From positions 467,501 to 531,500 of the forward strand of contig JBAIZL010000059.1 in NCBI GenBank assembly GCA_036971475.1: a DNA stretch of 64,000 nucleotides, read 5' to 3'. Position numbers and translations under genes: made by a program. Under the pieces are notes generated by a model. That model was given only the letters and a program-made list of their open reading frames with translations, was not told the DNA's origin and ran no database searches. The stretch is from Prosapia bicincta (Eukaryota > Arthropoda > Insecta > Hemiptera > Cercopidae). This document shows positions 32,888-43,929 of this stretch, in pieces. Every line of letters starts with the position of its first letter. Position 1 is the stretch's first letter.

Positions 32888-33118
32888 CACTTTCACTATA
32901 TGTACTTAAACAAGAATCTTACTTGGTATTTATGCGAATTAACTTTCAAAGATTAATAGTATCTCCACTGTAGAGCCTCACTGACTGGGGGCTGTAGTAG
33001 ACCAGTCTACTACAACCCCCGGTCAGTGAGGCTCTATAATTGAGAAACTATTAATCTTGAGAGTTAGCTCGCACAAATACCAAATAAGACTCTTGTTTAA
33101 GTATATATAGTGAAAGTG
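32888..33118. mobile_element. Near loopless palindrome of about 230 bp
   Basis: Imperfect arms of about 113 bp with only about four bases at the centre (GTAGTAGA CCAG TCTACTAC). Inner arms are GC-richer (GCCTCACTGACTGGGGGCTG and its complement); outer arms carry ACTTAAACAAGAATCTTACT, shared with 23220-23262. A (TA)n tract follows at 33123. Confidence 0.8.
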
Positions 33119-33122
<4 letters not shown>

Positions 33123-33183
<61 letters not shown>

Positions 33184-33226
33184 ACATTATGAATATAAAA
33201 TAAATTGTAATATTAGTATCAATATA

Positions 33227-33285
<59 letters not shown>

Positions 33286-33345
33286 ACATTATGAATATAA
33301 AATAATTATAATATTAGTATCAATATAATATATATATATATATTA
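33123..33345. repeat. (TA)n tracts with duplicated spacer
   Basis: Three TA tracts (33123-33180, 33233-33281, 33328-33344) separated by two near-identical spacers containing TTTACATTATGAATATAAAA, i.e. a small tandem duplication of tract plus spacer. Confidence 0.85.
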
Positions 33346-34197
33346 TAATATTTAAAATATAATATATTTTAAACGACACATAATTAATTTTTAATTCATT
33401 TTTATATACTTATTCACAATCGACACATTAATTGTGGTTATCGACCCTTTTCTTTTTCTGCCTCGGAGAACAACCAGGTATAAGAAGCCCTTTTAAAAGA
33501 AGTGGCGTTTGTCATTATTGAAAAAATAAACATCTTATTTAATTATCTAATGACGCTACGTTTTTTAGCCACTGAGGAACTTATGCTCGAATGGTTAAAA
33601 TATAAGTTTTAAAAATATCAATATTGTATTGAAAGTAATAATAAATACTATATTACAAAGAGAAATAAAATATTTAAATCATAGATGAAAGTGTGTCTGT
33701 AGTAACGCTATTTCCTACTACATCATGCTAGTAATTCAATTTTGCCCTAGCTATATTCGTAATGCTTTGATTACATCATTTAAAATAATAGTTTGTTCTT
33801 TGTACTGAATTCACAAATATTTATTTATGTTTTACCATCTGCTTGTTAATATCAGCACAATAACATATATTAGGTTTAGGCTAATTTATAATTACTTTGG
33901 ATCTAAATTGTATATAAACACATTTTTTGTTTCCAAAAAATAATATGTAACTTAAATATTACTCCAATAATAAACTCTAACGAAGGAAACAAAGAAACGC
34001 TCCAACATGACAGCTTCTGCATGTGTGTGAATCATTATTTTTTTTTTTTGTAACTATCTAATTAATTCTATCAGAACCTACAATTTGTGTTCAATAATAT
34101 TTAAACAGACATCGATAGTTAGTTACACAGAGTAATAATTTTGTATTATAAGTCAGTGTGTTATTCTAACAATTCTAGTCATATTTGAAATACTCAC
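33346..34197. other. Part of intron 3 of lipocalin copy B, nothing recognised
   Basis: AT-rich unique sequence between the TA tracts and candidate exon 3. Confidence 0.6.
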
Positions 34198-34269
34198 GTA
34201 ACAAGAGAGAGCCTCTGTTAGTATCAGGAATAGTGAAATTTCCTTCCATAAATTGGGCCTTCTCAGACC
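34198..34269 (-). CDS. Lipocalin copy B, candidate exon 3
   Basis: A 72-nt open segment between a GATTTTCAG acceptor and a strong AC|GTGAGT donor. In the frame fixed by exon 2 it reads SEKAQFMEGNFTIPDTNRG then SLLF, which fits the lipocalin middle strands (G-x-x-x-x-x-D-x-x-x-x-x-L-x-F before the TDY exon). The length of barrel it supplies is right. However it exits in phase 2, while exon 4 needs a phase-1 partner, so as written the join is off by one base. Either a boundary is misplaced, one base is a sequence error, or this copy carries a frameshift. Confidence 0.6.
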
Positions 34270-34388
34270 TGAAAATCGGAGATAGAGACAAATTTAAACC
34301 TGATTACGATTTATGAGGTATGTATAGTTGGACATATAAACTGCAATCAATCACAGGTGCTCGTACTTACACACACACACGCATACAC

Positions 34389-34465
<77 letters not shown>

Positions 34466-34515
34466 AGATCAAATAATATACACAAAGACAGGAATATTTA
34501 ATTTATTGAATAATA

Positions 34516-34562
34516 AACTCAAAGCTTTTCGTTGGTTTACATTACCAACATCCTCAGGAGTT
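34516..34562 (-). ncRNA. Hammerhead-ribozyme-like motif (left palindrome arm)
   Basis: The minus strand repeats the layout of 24020-24066: AACTC, CTGAGGA (core position 7 is G), T, GTTGG...CCAAC, GAAA, AAGCTT, T, GAGTT. It is the mirror of the motif at 34585-34631. Confidence 0.6.
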
Positions 34563-34584
34563 ACAATACTAAGACAAACTTTGT

Positions 34585-34631
34585 AACTCCTGAGGATGTT
34601 GGTAATGTAAACCAACGAAAAGCTTTGAGTT
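34585..34631 (+). ncRNA. Hammerhead-ribozyme-like motif (right palindrome arm)
   Basis: AACTC at 34585-34589, CTGAGGA, T, GTTGG (34598-34602) paired with CCAAC (34612-34616), GAAA, AAGCTT, T at 34626, GAGTT. Predicted cleavage after 34626. Core and stems are all intact. Confidence 0.6.
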
Positions 34632-34716
34632 TATTATTCAATAAATTAAATATTCCTGTATTTGTGTATATTATTTGATCTTAAAAATATTCTAACAGGA
34701 AAACACATTTCATATT

Positions 34717-35050
<334 letters not shown>

Positions 35051-35189
35051 CACACGAAGACTCACTGTCACAAAGATACAAATTTGAACAAGCATCGTCG
35101 ACCGAAGTAAGACCAATGCTAACGCTTGCCAAAATCTGCCAGAGAACCAGTCGCTGAACTTTATTTTGAAAAACCTAACTCACGGAGGT

Positions 35190-37549
35190 TTAACCCTTTA
35201 GGTACTGTTTCCCGGGGAATGCATTCATTTTTAGCGTCTCATCTTAATGACCAGGGTGTCGGAATGTGTAAGAAAATTGTTTATTTATAAATTTCAACTC
35301 ATTTTGCAAGTTAGTGATAATCACTGTTTTTTATTTTATATCAATTTTCGCTTTAGCACAAGTTTATCAATTTAAAAAAATATAACTCCTTGCAAAACTA
35401 CCCCATACGTTTTACAGAATTTCTAAAGCACAATTGTATAAATGAACTTAGTATTTATTTCTTATTGATTTTGCCCTAGCTTGGTTATTTGAATATTTTA
35501 ATGTCTTTAACCCTATGAACCCTTTTGTTCTAAATGTAAACCTTTGAAAACTGTACCTAATTCTAGCATACATTTACATATGAAAACTTACTGTTGACTG
35601 ATAAATTTAAATTACAGAAAAATACACTAGATTAACTAAAAAGAGAAACATAATAACGTTTATAATTTCTTAAGTAAAATCACCTATGCAAGGAAATCAC
35701 ATTTTACCAGAATATTTTACCTTCTCAAGATACATAATGTACACTCCATGTTTTCACATATTATTATTGAAAATCTTTGAAATTCATAAATCTAAAATTT
35801 ATACAAAATCTTTCCATATTTAAGATTTACTGTCCTTCCAAAAAAAAATCTACACATATAGGAAACAATTTAACAAAACTTTACTTCGCGATTTAACAAT
35901 AAATCTTATTTCCCCCGTTACTTATATATAAAGAACAACTTATGAAAGTAAAAACCCCAAATATTAACATATAACAATTTATAAAAACAATTACATACTT
36001 AAAATCATTTGGTAAACCTTACTTATTTTGATGAATAAATATCATTTAGAATTTAACACAAATTGATAATGTCATTCGAATATTTACCTAATTTTAAACA
36101 TCATATTTAGATCCTAATATTAACACACTATTTCTAAAATGTGCAATTAGATATATATAGAAATCATACTTATTTAAGTTTATCAATTAATGTTTAAAAT
36201 ATGCTCATTTGCTGTTGTTTTTATTTTGATCGATATTTATTTACTTTATGTATATCTGAGAATTACTTCAATATAAACTATTTGTATTCTGACATTTGTT
36301 TTCTATACTAATTTTGATTTGTTAATTCCCAACCAGTTTCGCTGGCAACCCGTTATGCTGGGCTACTTTTTATATCTTTTCCTATCCAGAACTAGCTAAT
36401 GTTTTAATTTTTTTATTTTAGTATCCAAACAAACTTAACAGTTCCTTAATCATAATTACTGTTAAATATAAAATTCTTAGGCAAATGTTTATTAATTTTT
36501 GACCCCTTTATTTCATCAATGTTTATCTATATAATAATTTTATTTCTGTATACTTTGTGAACAACATTTTATACATTTTCTTCACCTCAATATAAATAAA
36601 GCCATGATTTTTATAAGATAGTTTATTCATTTAGTTTTTAAATTTTAAAGAATTACTTGAATTTTAATTTCCCCAAAAATAAATGGTTTTACGAAATTTT
36701 AGATATGAACAAGAAGGAAGTAACTACCTTTTCGTGCCGATTCTTGGATCTTTGAGATTCCACAGTTTGGCTGCCGAGATTTGTGGCATGAAACTTTTTC
36801 TATCTTGGTTTGCTTTGTTCACTTTGTTTTGGTTATTTCGCGTCGCCACGAATTTAATTTCTTAAAGTACTGTTCCCATCCCTGTTTTCTAATTGAGTTT
36901 CACTGATTTTTCCCCCAATTTTAAAAGAGTTTCTTCATAAATTGATGTCAAATGATTTATTGTTTTCACATTTAACAGTTTTAAAATCTAATTTAGCGAA
37001 TTTTATTGTCACTATTTTTTAAAAGCAATTTACGGCTTATCAACTTTGTGAACCTCCGTTTTCGATCTACTTGAAATGCACCCCATTTTGATTGAATTTA
37101 GCAAATATTAGGTACCGGAATCCCTAAAAAAAGCTTAGAAATCGCGCAGTTACACTTAGCAGCCACTTATTTACCGCACATAGCACATGATGTTATAATT
37201 TAACACTTTTACCTCATAAAAAAGCGGAATAAGACGAATGTCGTCCAGCCCTGACGATACCTCCAGACTTACCGGTTATTCTCCCTTTCTGTTTTCAACC
37301 CCTCTACATTTCTTCGAATCTCATCTGATGTCTGATCCAATCGGCAACCTTGTTAGAAAGTGTTGTAGAATTATACGATCTAACCCTTAAAATGGTCTGA
37401 TCCCTATGCCGGTGGTTGTAAAACTTCTATAATTTAGTTTAAAATTTTAAATCTGGCCGTAAATTTTTTAATTTAGTATTTTGGCGATTTTTTTATTCTT
37501 GATGTTCTTCATAGTTTTTGTCTCTGAACATTTTCAAATGTCTATGAAC
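35190..37549. other. Unassigned G-poor block in intron 2 of lipocalin copy B
   Basis: About 2.3 kb, markedly G-poor and T/A/C-rich on the plus strand from 35300 to 36650, then a GC-richer island (36690-36870; a 60-codon ORF without known match) and another at 37230-37360. The composition resembles 17865-20060 and the LTR at 4412. It may be a solo LTR or old retroelement, but ends and target duplication could not be fixed. Confidence 0.35.
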
Positions 37550-37789
37550 TTTCTACATGAATTTTGATTTTTGTTCCCTTTTTCTTTGTTGCTACATTTA
37601 CTCCTTAAAATAAAAAAATAACAAAAAACTACCCCCTCCTTAAAAATGGCTTTATTTTATAAAGCTTCTTTGAAATAGCTGCTCTTAACGCTGTATTTAT
37701 ATTTCTGTTTATTTTCGACAATTTATATATTATATTTTTAATTTAAAATTTTCATTGTAACGTTTAAATTCTCAATTTTAGCGTTACAA

Positions 37790-38190
<401 letters not shown>

Positions 38191-38235
38191 CAAATACTTT
38201 GAGCCAAAATTATTTTTTATGAAACTATAACATAC

Positions 38236-38378
38236 CCAAGTAGAACGTTGAAGTTCCAGTAGTTTATCCCATTGTCTAATTCTTGAAATACCAATTTTCC
38301 ACATTTAGAGTTTCGATATATTTTTTTATCTTGAGGGTTGGGGTGATTATAAGCCACAACGTGCCAAGTACCTAAATA
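38236..38378 (-). CDS. Lipocalin copy B, exon 2 (GxW exon)
   Basis: A 143-nt exon between a TTTTTCAG acceptor and a GG|GTATGT donor. It encodes YLGTWHVVAYNHPNPQD, a Cys-containing segment (RNSKCGKLVFQE) and NYWNFNVLL. Entry is in phase 0 (matches exon 1) and exit in phase 2, with the last two bases GG completed to Gly by the first base of exon 3. The sequence is nearly the same as 669-811. Confidence 0.82.
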
Positions 38379-39663
38379 CTGAAAAATTTCAATGTTTAGA
38401 TTTCTTGTCTTTATTTGGAACCTATGTAGGAGTAAATACACTTTTAGGATTGTTTCCATGTAATTGGTTTGAATATTTGTTTGAAATTATTTTAGATTTT
38501 TACAACTGTAAAGCGAATAGTTAATATGAGAGGGAGGGTAACGTCAACCACTAAGCATCAGACCATACTGTTATGGTCCTTACCATTATGATACTTTATT
38601 TGTAATTTATTTCTTACATATTTGTTCCTCTAAATATGAATATATATGGAATCCTTTTACTTTTAGTGTGATAAATAATTATTTTTTTACTAAAAACAAC
38701 TACCAATAATCAATAGAATTCAACTATTATTAATTTTAAATATTTAAATTATAAATAAATATTTTCTACCTCGTTCAGTTACATAGCTATTACCTGAGAA
38801 AAACTATCTCTAACACTTAACTGACTGATTTTGTCACGCTTTTACAAGCGGAAATTTTACCTAATTTATTTCAGAGATTTTTAATTAATTCGATATTTCG
38901 TGTTTGTATCATTAATTTTTAAAAATGATTTTCATTGCTTTTACAAGCTTGCAAAATAAAAAATACCTCTTCCCTGGCTTATAGTTTTTATTATACGTAT
39001 AGTGAGTCGTTTCCATTTAAAATAGTTTTTAAAATAACACCTATTTTTTATTTACTAATTAGTAGGGCCTATTTAAAATTTATTCTTTTAGCCGGAAGCA
39101 AATTTTTTTCTGCCCCAACTGAGCAGTTTCATAACATATTGCAAATTCTAGCTAGTATAATTTGAAACAACTACGCAAGACTTCACAATCCAAATGAATA
39201 TGTCAGATCAAAGCTAATTGAATCGTTCCTTCTGCAATGATAATAATTTATCAAACCTGTTGAAACATTTTTCAGCACCAACCAACTGTCTCATCATCCC
39301 TAAACTCTGCAAGGAACATCATTGAGGGGCTTGTCAATGTCCACTCCGACAAAAATTGAGGATATGACAAAATTTTCAAAATGGGAGCTTCTAGCGTCCA
39401 AGGGCTCAGAACCTACATCTTAAGAAGAACATTTTTACATTGAATAACTACATTGATGCTGTAATGAAAGTAGCATTTTATCAAAACGTGAAAAAGGGTT
39501 CTAAAATCAAATCATTGTAGTAAAATTAAATTAGGATTTAAATAGATAAATAAATAATGTATACAATAATTAGTGCCATAAATATTGTACATTTGTGGAA
39601 AAAGTAACTAACATTTATGTAACATGTACAATATATTATTTAGATTTTAATAATTTATTTATG

Positions 39664-39849
39664 TATCATAATAACCTGCCATTCCTAGCACTGTCACACG
39701 TCTCGTAGACGCGTTTCGCCGGTCCTCCATTAGTCATAATCATTTATAAATTCTGATAAGAGTTGATAATAGGATTTGACTGATGGAGAACCTCCGAAAC
39801 GCGTCTACAAGACGTGGAACAATGCTGGGAATGGCAGGTTATTATGATA
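39664..39849. mobile_element. Inverted-repeat (MITE-like) element, copy 2
   Basis: Same element as 2124-2305. The outer ends pair better here (TATCATAATAACCTGCCATT against its complement), suggesting this copy is closer to the original terminus. Confidence 0.7.
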
Positions 39850-40894
39850 TTCTAAATAAGAATATAAGTGTTAGCGGTAAAGTAGAGAAATATCAAAAGT
39901 ATACAATATATAAACACTTTTATTTGTAGAATATCAATGGATGGAAGGGTTGATTTTAAATCTACTAGCAAAATATGAAAGAAGACGTTTATTTAACCAA
40001 TCGCAAAACACCAATAATTATAAAAGTTTAATTTTACAATTGTAGTGAACCAATAGAAATTAACTATCCATTCAAACGGCAGCATTAATTGAATTAAAAT
40101 ATATGTTGGAATAAATATTGAAAAACATCCACAATAATAGAAAGAATAAAATATATATTGAATAATGTAAATCTTGTAAACAGTTATAAAAAAGTAAATC
40201 AAACTTTAATTAAAAACACACAAAATAATAATTACATTATTAAATAGCATCAAATTTTATAAACTGTTTGCATATAAAAGTGTAATATTGCGGTTAAGAT
40301 TTTGAAAACAATGGAGATACGTAATTAAACCATAGCCTAAAACTATTATATGCTATAATTAATATGTTTTAATTCAATATTAAATGTAGGCTAGTAATTT
40401 TATAGATTTTAAACATAATATGAAAACTAATTAATAATTATATTATCGTGATATTATTGAAGGTTAGGTTTACCATAATAAATAATTACTTATTAGAGAA
40501 CTTTGTAAAATTGTTTTAATAAAATAATGCAAAATTAAAAAAAAAAAAAATTAAGCTATTAACAATACCAATTTTCGGGATTTAATTAGAGATAGATAAG
40601 TATTGGTTGTGGGATAAGTAAGTAATTTCAAATACATTGATAGTAAAATATTCATTTTCAGAATTATAAAGATTTTTGTAATGATGTGCTGAAAGGCAGT
40701 TAGGTATATTGTTCACTGTTTTATTATTAAATACATCACGTTTTTATTATATTAAATATAATATGACCATAAACGTGATCAACAGCAAATAATTGTCAAA
40801 CAATTACATTTTCAAGTAATCCATATTTCATGACTACTTAGGTAATTGGTTGCAAGAGTTAGTAGGTTTGGTGTCAGATTTTAATATACTGTAA

Positions 40895-41116
40895 TTCCAA
40901 ATAACCCCAGTCCGAAGGGATTTAAATACTGTACATAACCAGTGGGTTCGCGGAGATGTTTGTGTAGACATGAGTGTTCTCACGACAATGGATAGATATA
41001 GAACTAAAGATCTCATTCAAGGTGTGAACACATTGGAAGACCCAATAATAATAACGAAATATCTATCCTCTTTGGTGATTGGTGGAAAACAAATCCGGCA
41101 ACCTGTCATGAACTGA
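40895..41116 (+). pseudogene. Unassigned exon-like fragment (copy 2)
   Basis: Duplicate of 3350-3547 with 73 open codons, ending GGKQIRQPVMN before TGA. It differs from copy 1 by a Ser/Gly change, a synonymous Ile change and a Gln in place of the stop. It has no start codon near its left end and no clear full gene around it, so it looks like an exon relic or a transposon-borne fragment. It lies inside the first coding intron of the minus-strand lipocalin, on the opposite strand. Confidence 0.25.
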
Positions 41117-41292
41117 CATGGAGCTTTACATAAAACACTTCCCTTTGAGAAATTAAACTATAATTGGTAACAACAATAATATGTAAATAAACAAATATAA
41201 CAAAAAACGGTAAAGGTATATAGATATATCTAATTCATCTAATATATGGTAGATAGTTTTGGATTAGGTTGTTTTAATATGTTATAACTTAC

Positions 41293-41391
41293 GTCCTTAA
41301 GAACAAAATTTTCCATTGGAATCGGCTGTTGGCACACTGACTGAGCTAAACTGATGAGGCTAAAAGCTATCAGAAGATTCAAGAAAGGCAT
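41293..41391 (-). CDS. Lipocalin copy B, exon 1 (signal peptide)
   Basis: First coding exon of the five-exon minus-strand lipocalin that can be followed down to 30780. It has 33 codons: signal peptide MPFLNLLIAFSLISLAQSV, then a Cys and a short linker to the barrel. Donor is GAC|GTAAGT, phase 0. An acceptor (TTTCAG) lies nine bases before the ATG, at 41400, implying a 5' non-coding exon to the right. The assembled coding length is about 203 codons, normal for a secreted insect lipocalin. Cysteines occur in exons 1, 2, 4 (two) and 5 (two), suitable for the usual disulfides. Assignment to the apolipoprotein D / bilin-binding type rests on the GxW and TDY motifs. Confidence 0.8.
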
Positions 41392-41479
41392 CTTGTACAG
41401 CTGAAACATAATTGTATAAACAAAAGTTTCAAACGATTTTATGAACACCACACATACACACACACACACACACACACAA

Positions 41480-41687
41480 AAGATAAATACTAATACAAGA
41501 ATAATGTATTGAACTAATAATACTAAGCTTTGGTAGGCAAACAGTAGGCATCCTCAGAAATAGTAAAAATAAACAAACATACAAACATATCAAGCATACA
41601 AGTGTTGGTACTGTTTGCCAACGTAAAGCTTTCCGATTTTATAATTCAATAAAATATTCTTTTATTAGTATTTATCTTTTTTTATAT

Positions 41688-41690
<3 letters not shown>
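41480..41690. mobile_element. Decayed palindromic Penelope-end element, copy 2
   Basis: Duplicate of 4116-4365, with the same inverted halves (AGCTTTGGTAGGC and GCCAACGTAAAGCTTT). It is present in both duplication copies, so the insertion is older than the duplication. Confidence 0.5.
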
Positions 41691-41738
<48 letters not shown>

Positions 41739-41760
41739 GTGTGTCTGTGTGTGTGTGTGT

Positions 41761-41825
<65 letters not shown>
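41691..41825. repeat. (TA)n(TG)n tract, empty LTR-insertion site
   Basis: Corresponds to 4366-4411 plus 14789-14802. In copy 2 the TG tract runs uninterrupted into TACATACACTCATAG, showing the state before the LTR element inserted. Confidence 0.85.
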
Positions 41826-41827
<2 letters not shown>

Positions 41828-43929
41828 ATACACTCATAGAGACTACTGTCAGATATTTAATGTATTTTTTCTTGAATAAAATTATATGAAACAACAACAC
41901 TTGAATTAATATAAAACAAAAGATAATAATACAATAATAAACAAAAATAAAATATCTCATTTAATTTATCACATTCGCATTTACGACAAAAACCCACATA
42001 AATCTCACCTTATTCATAGCGAGATGGGTGAAGGCCTACAGAAAGTAGAATTGTAGAAGGGAATCTAATATACTACTAATTATATTCATAAAAACTTGGC
42101 CCTTTATCCGAATTACCGAGGCAAGTTCAATTATGTTGTTTACATTATGCTCATTAGGTATATTGTAAATGTAATTAAACTTGATAAAATATCGTTTTAC
42201 AATTACCGTAACTGATAAAGTCTTGTACTTGTGACAAAAACGTAATCTGATGGCAATATATTGCGCTAAGTTGATAATGTACCTACTTGTACAGTGATCC
42301 CTTCTTTGTGTTTATCGTTGACACAATTTCAGTATTATTTGAGAATTTATATAATATATTTAATGAATAAACGTACAGCAAATAGAGAATAGCATTTTAG
42401 AAAGTTATATGTATATTTAGAGCGAAGCGCTGAAAAAACATTCTAAGGAAGCAATACATTAATAGGATAGCATATTGAACCTGCTTGATACCGCTGCAAC
42501 ATAAATCTGAATAGTGCAATAGTAACTGGTTGTATAAAGCTCCTGTATGATCATACTCATAACTTAACTTACGTAATATAGCTAGTGCTTTTAACAACAA
42601 ATACCCAGTAAGCTCCTAACTGCACATATTAATGTGCCTACGCATGACCTACTCACATGATTGTGCATTGGTATTGCTATACAATTCCAAAATGTAATCA
42701 TCGTATTCACACTGTTCCTTTTTGAGTATTGATAATGCAACACAACTCCTGTTTGTACAAATATACACCATACAGGCTCTGATTGTGCATAGTTATAGGA
42801 TTACAATTCATGTTTGTAATGACTGTACTGATCCTGTTAACTCTTGTATACGTAAAGCAATACAGCTCCTGTATCTGCATTTGTATATCATGGAGCTTTG
42901 GGTTGTGCATAATTATAGGATAACAATTCCTGCTTGTAATAACTTGTATTGATACTGTTCCTTCTTATGTAAACGTAATTCAATAAAGCTTCTGTTTGTG
43001 TATGTTTATATCACTCAGCTTCTGGTTTTGAATCGTTTATAAGAATACAACTCCTATTTGTAATATTTTGTACTGATTCTGTTCCTTCTTGTATATACGT
43101 AATGCAATAAAGCTTCTGTTTGTGTATGTTTATATCATGTAATTTTGGTTGTGAATAGTTATAGGAATACAATTCCTGTTTGTAATAACTTGTACTTACA
43201 CTGTTCCTTCTTCTATACGTAATGCAATACAGTTCCTGTTTCTGCATTTTTAAATCATGCAGCTTAGGTTTGTGCATAGTTATAGGAATACAATTACTGT
43301 TTGTAATAACTTGTATTGATACTGTTCCTTCTTATGTATACGTAATGCAATAAAGCTTCTTTTTGTGTATGTTTATATCATTCAGCTTCTGGTTTTGAAT
43401 CGTTTTTAAGAATACAACTCCTATTTGTAATAACTTGTACTGATAATGTTCCTTTTTCTTTATACGTAATGCAACACAGCTCCTGATTCTGCATTTGTGT
43501 ATCATGTAACTTCTGGTTGTGAATAGTTAAATGAATACAATTCCTGTTTGTAATAACTTGTACTTACATTGTTCCTTCTTCTATACGTAATGCAGCACAG
43601 CTCCTGTTTCTGCATTTGTATAACATGTAACTTCTGGTTATGAATAGTTATAGGAATACAATTCCTGTTTGCAATAACTTGTACTTACACTGTTCCTTCT
43701 TCTATACGTAATGCAATACAGCTCCTGTTTCTGCATTTTTAAATATGCAGCTTAGGTTTGTGCATAGTTATAGGAATACAAATAGTGTTTGTAATAACTG
43801 GTATTGATACTGTTCCTTCTGATGTATACGTAATGCAATAAAGCTTCTTTTTGTGTATGTTTATATCATTCAGCTTCTGGTTTTGAATCGTTTATAAGAA
43901 TACAAATCCTATTTGTAATTACTTGTACT

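Larger units (their letters stand above)
34462..34686. mobile_element. Long palindrome of two Penelope ends in (TA)n
   Basis: Arms of about 105 bp (34462-34567 and 34581-34686) with almost perfect complementarity and a 13-nt centre. Each arm has a complete hammerhead-like motif. (TA)n lies on both sides (34393-34460 and 34717 on). The right arm continues with sequence also found at 24060-24150 (AAATATTCTAACAGGAAAAC). Confidence 0.85.
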
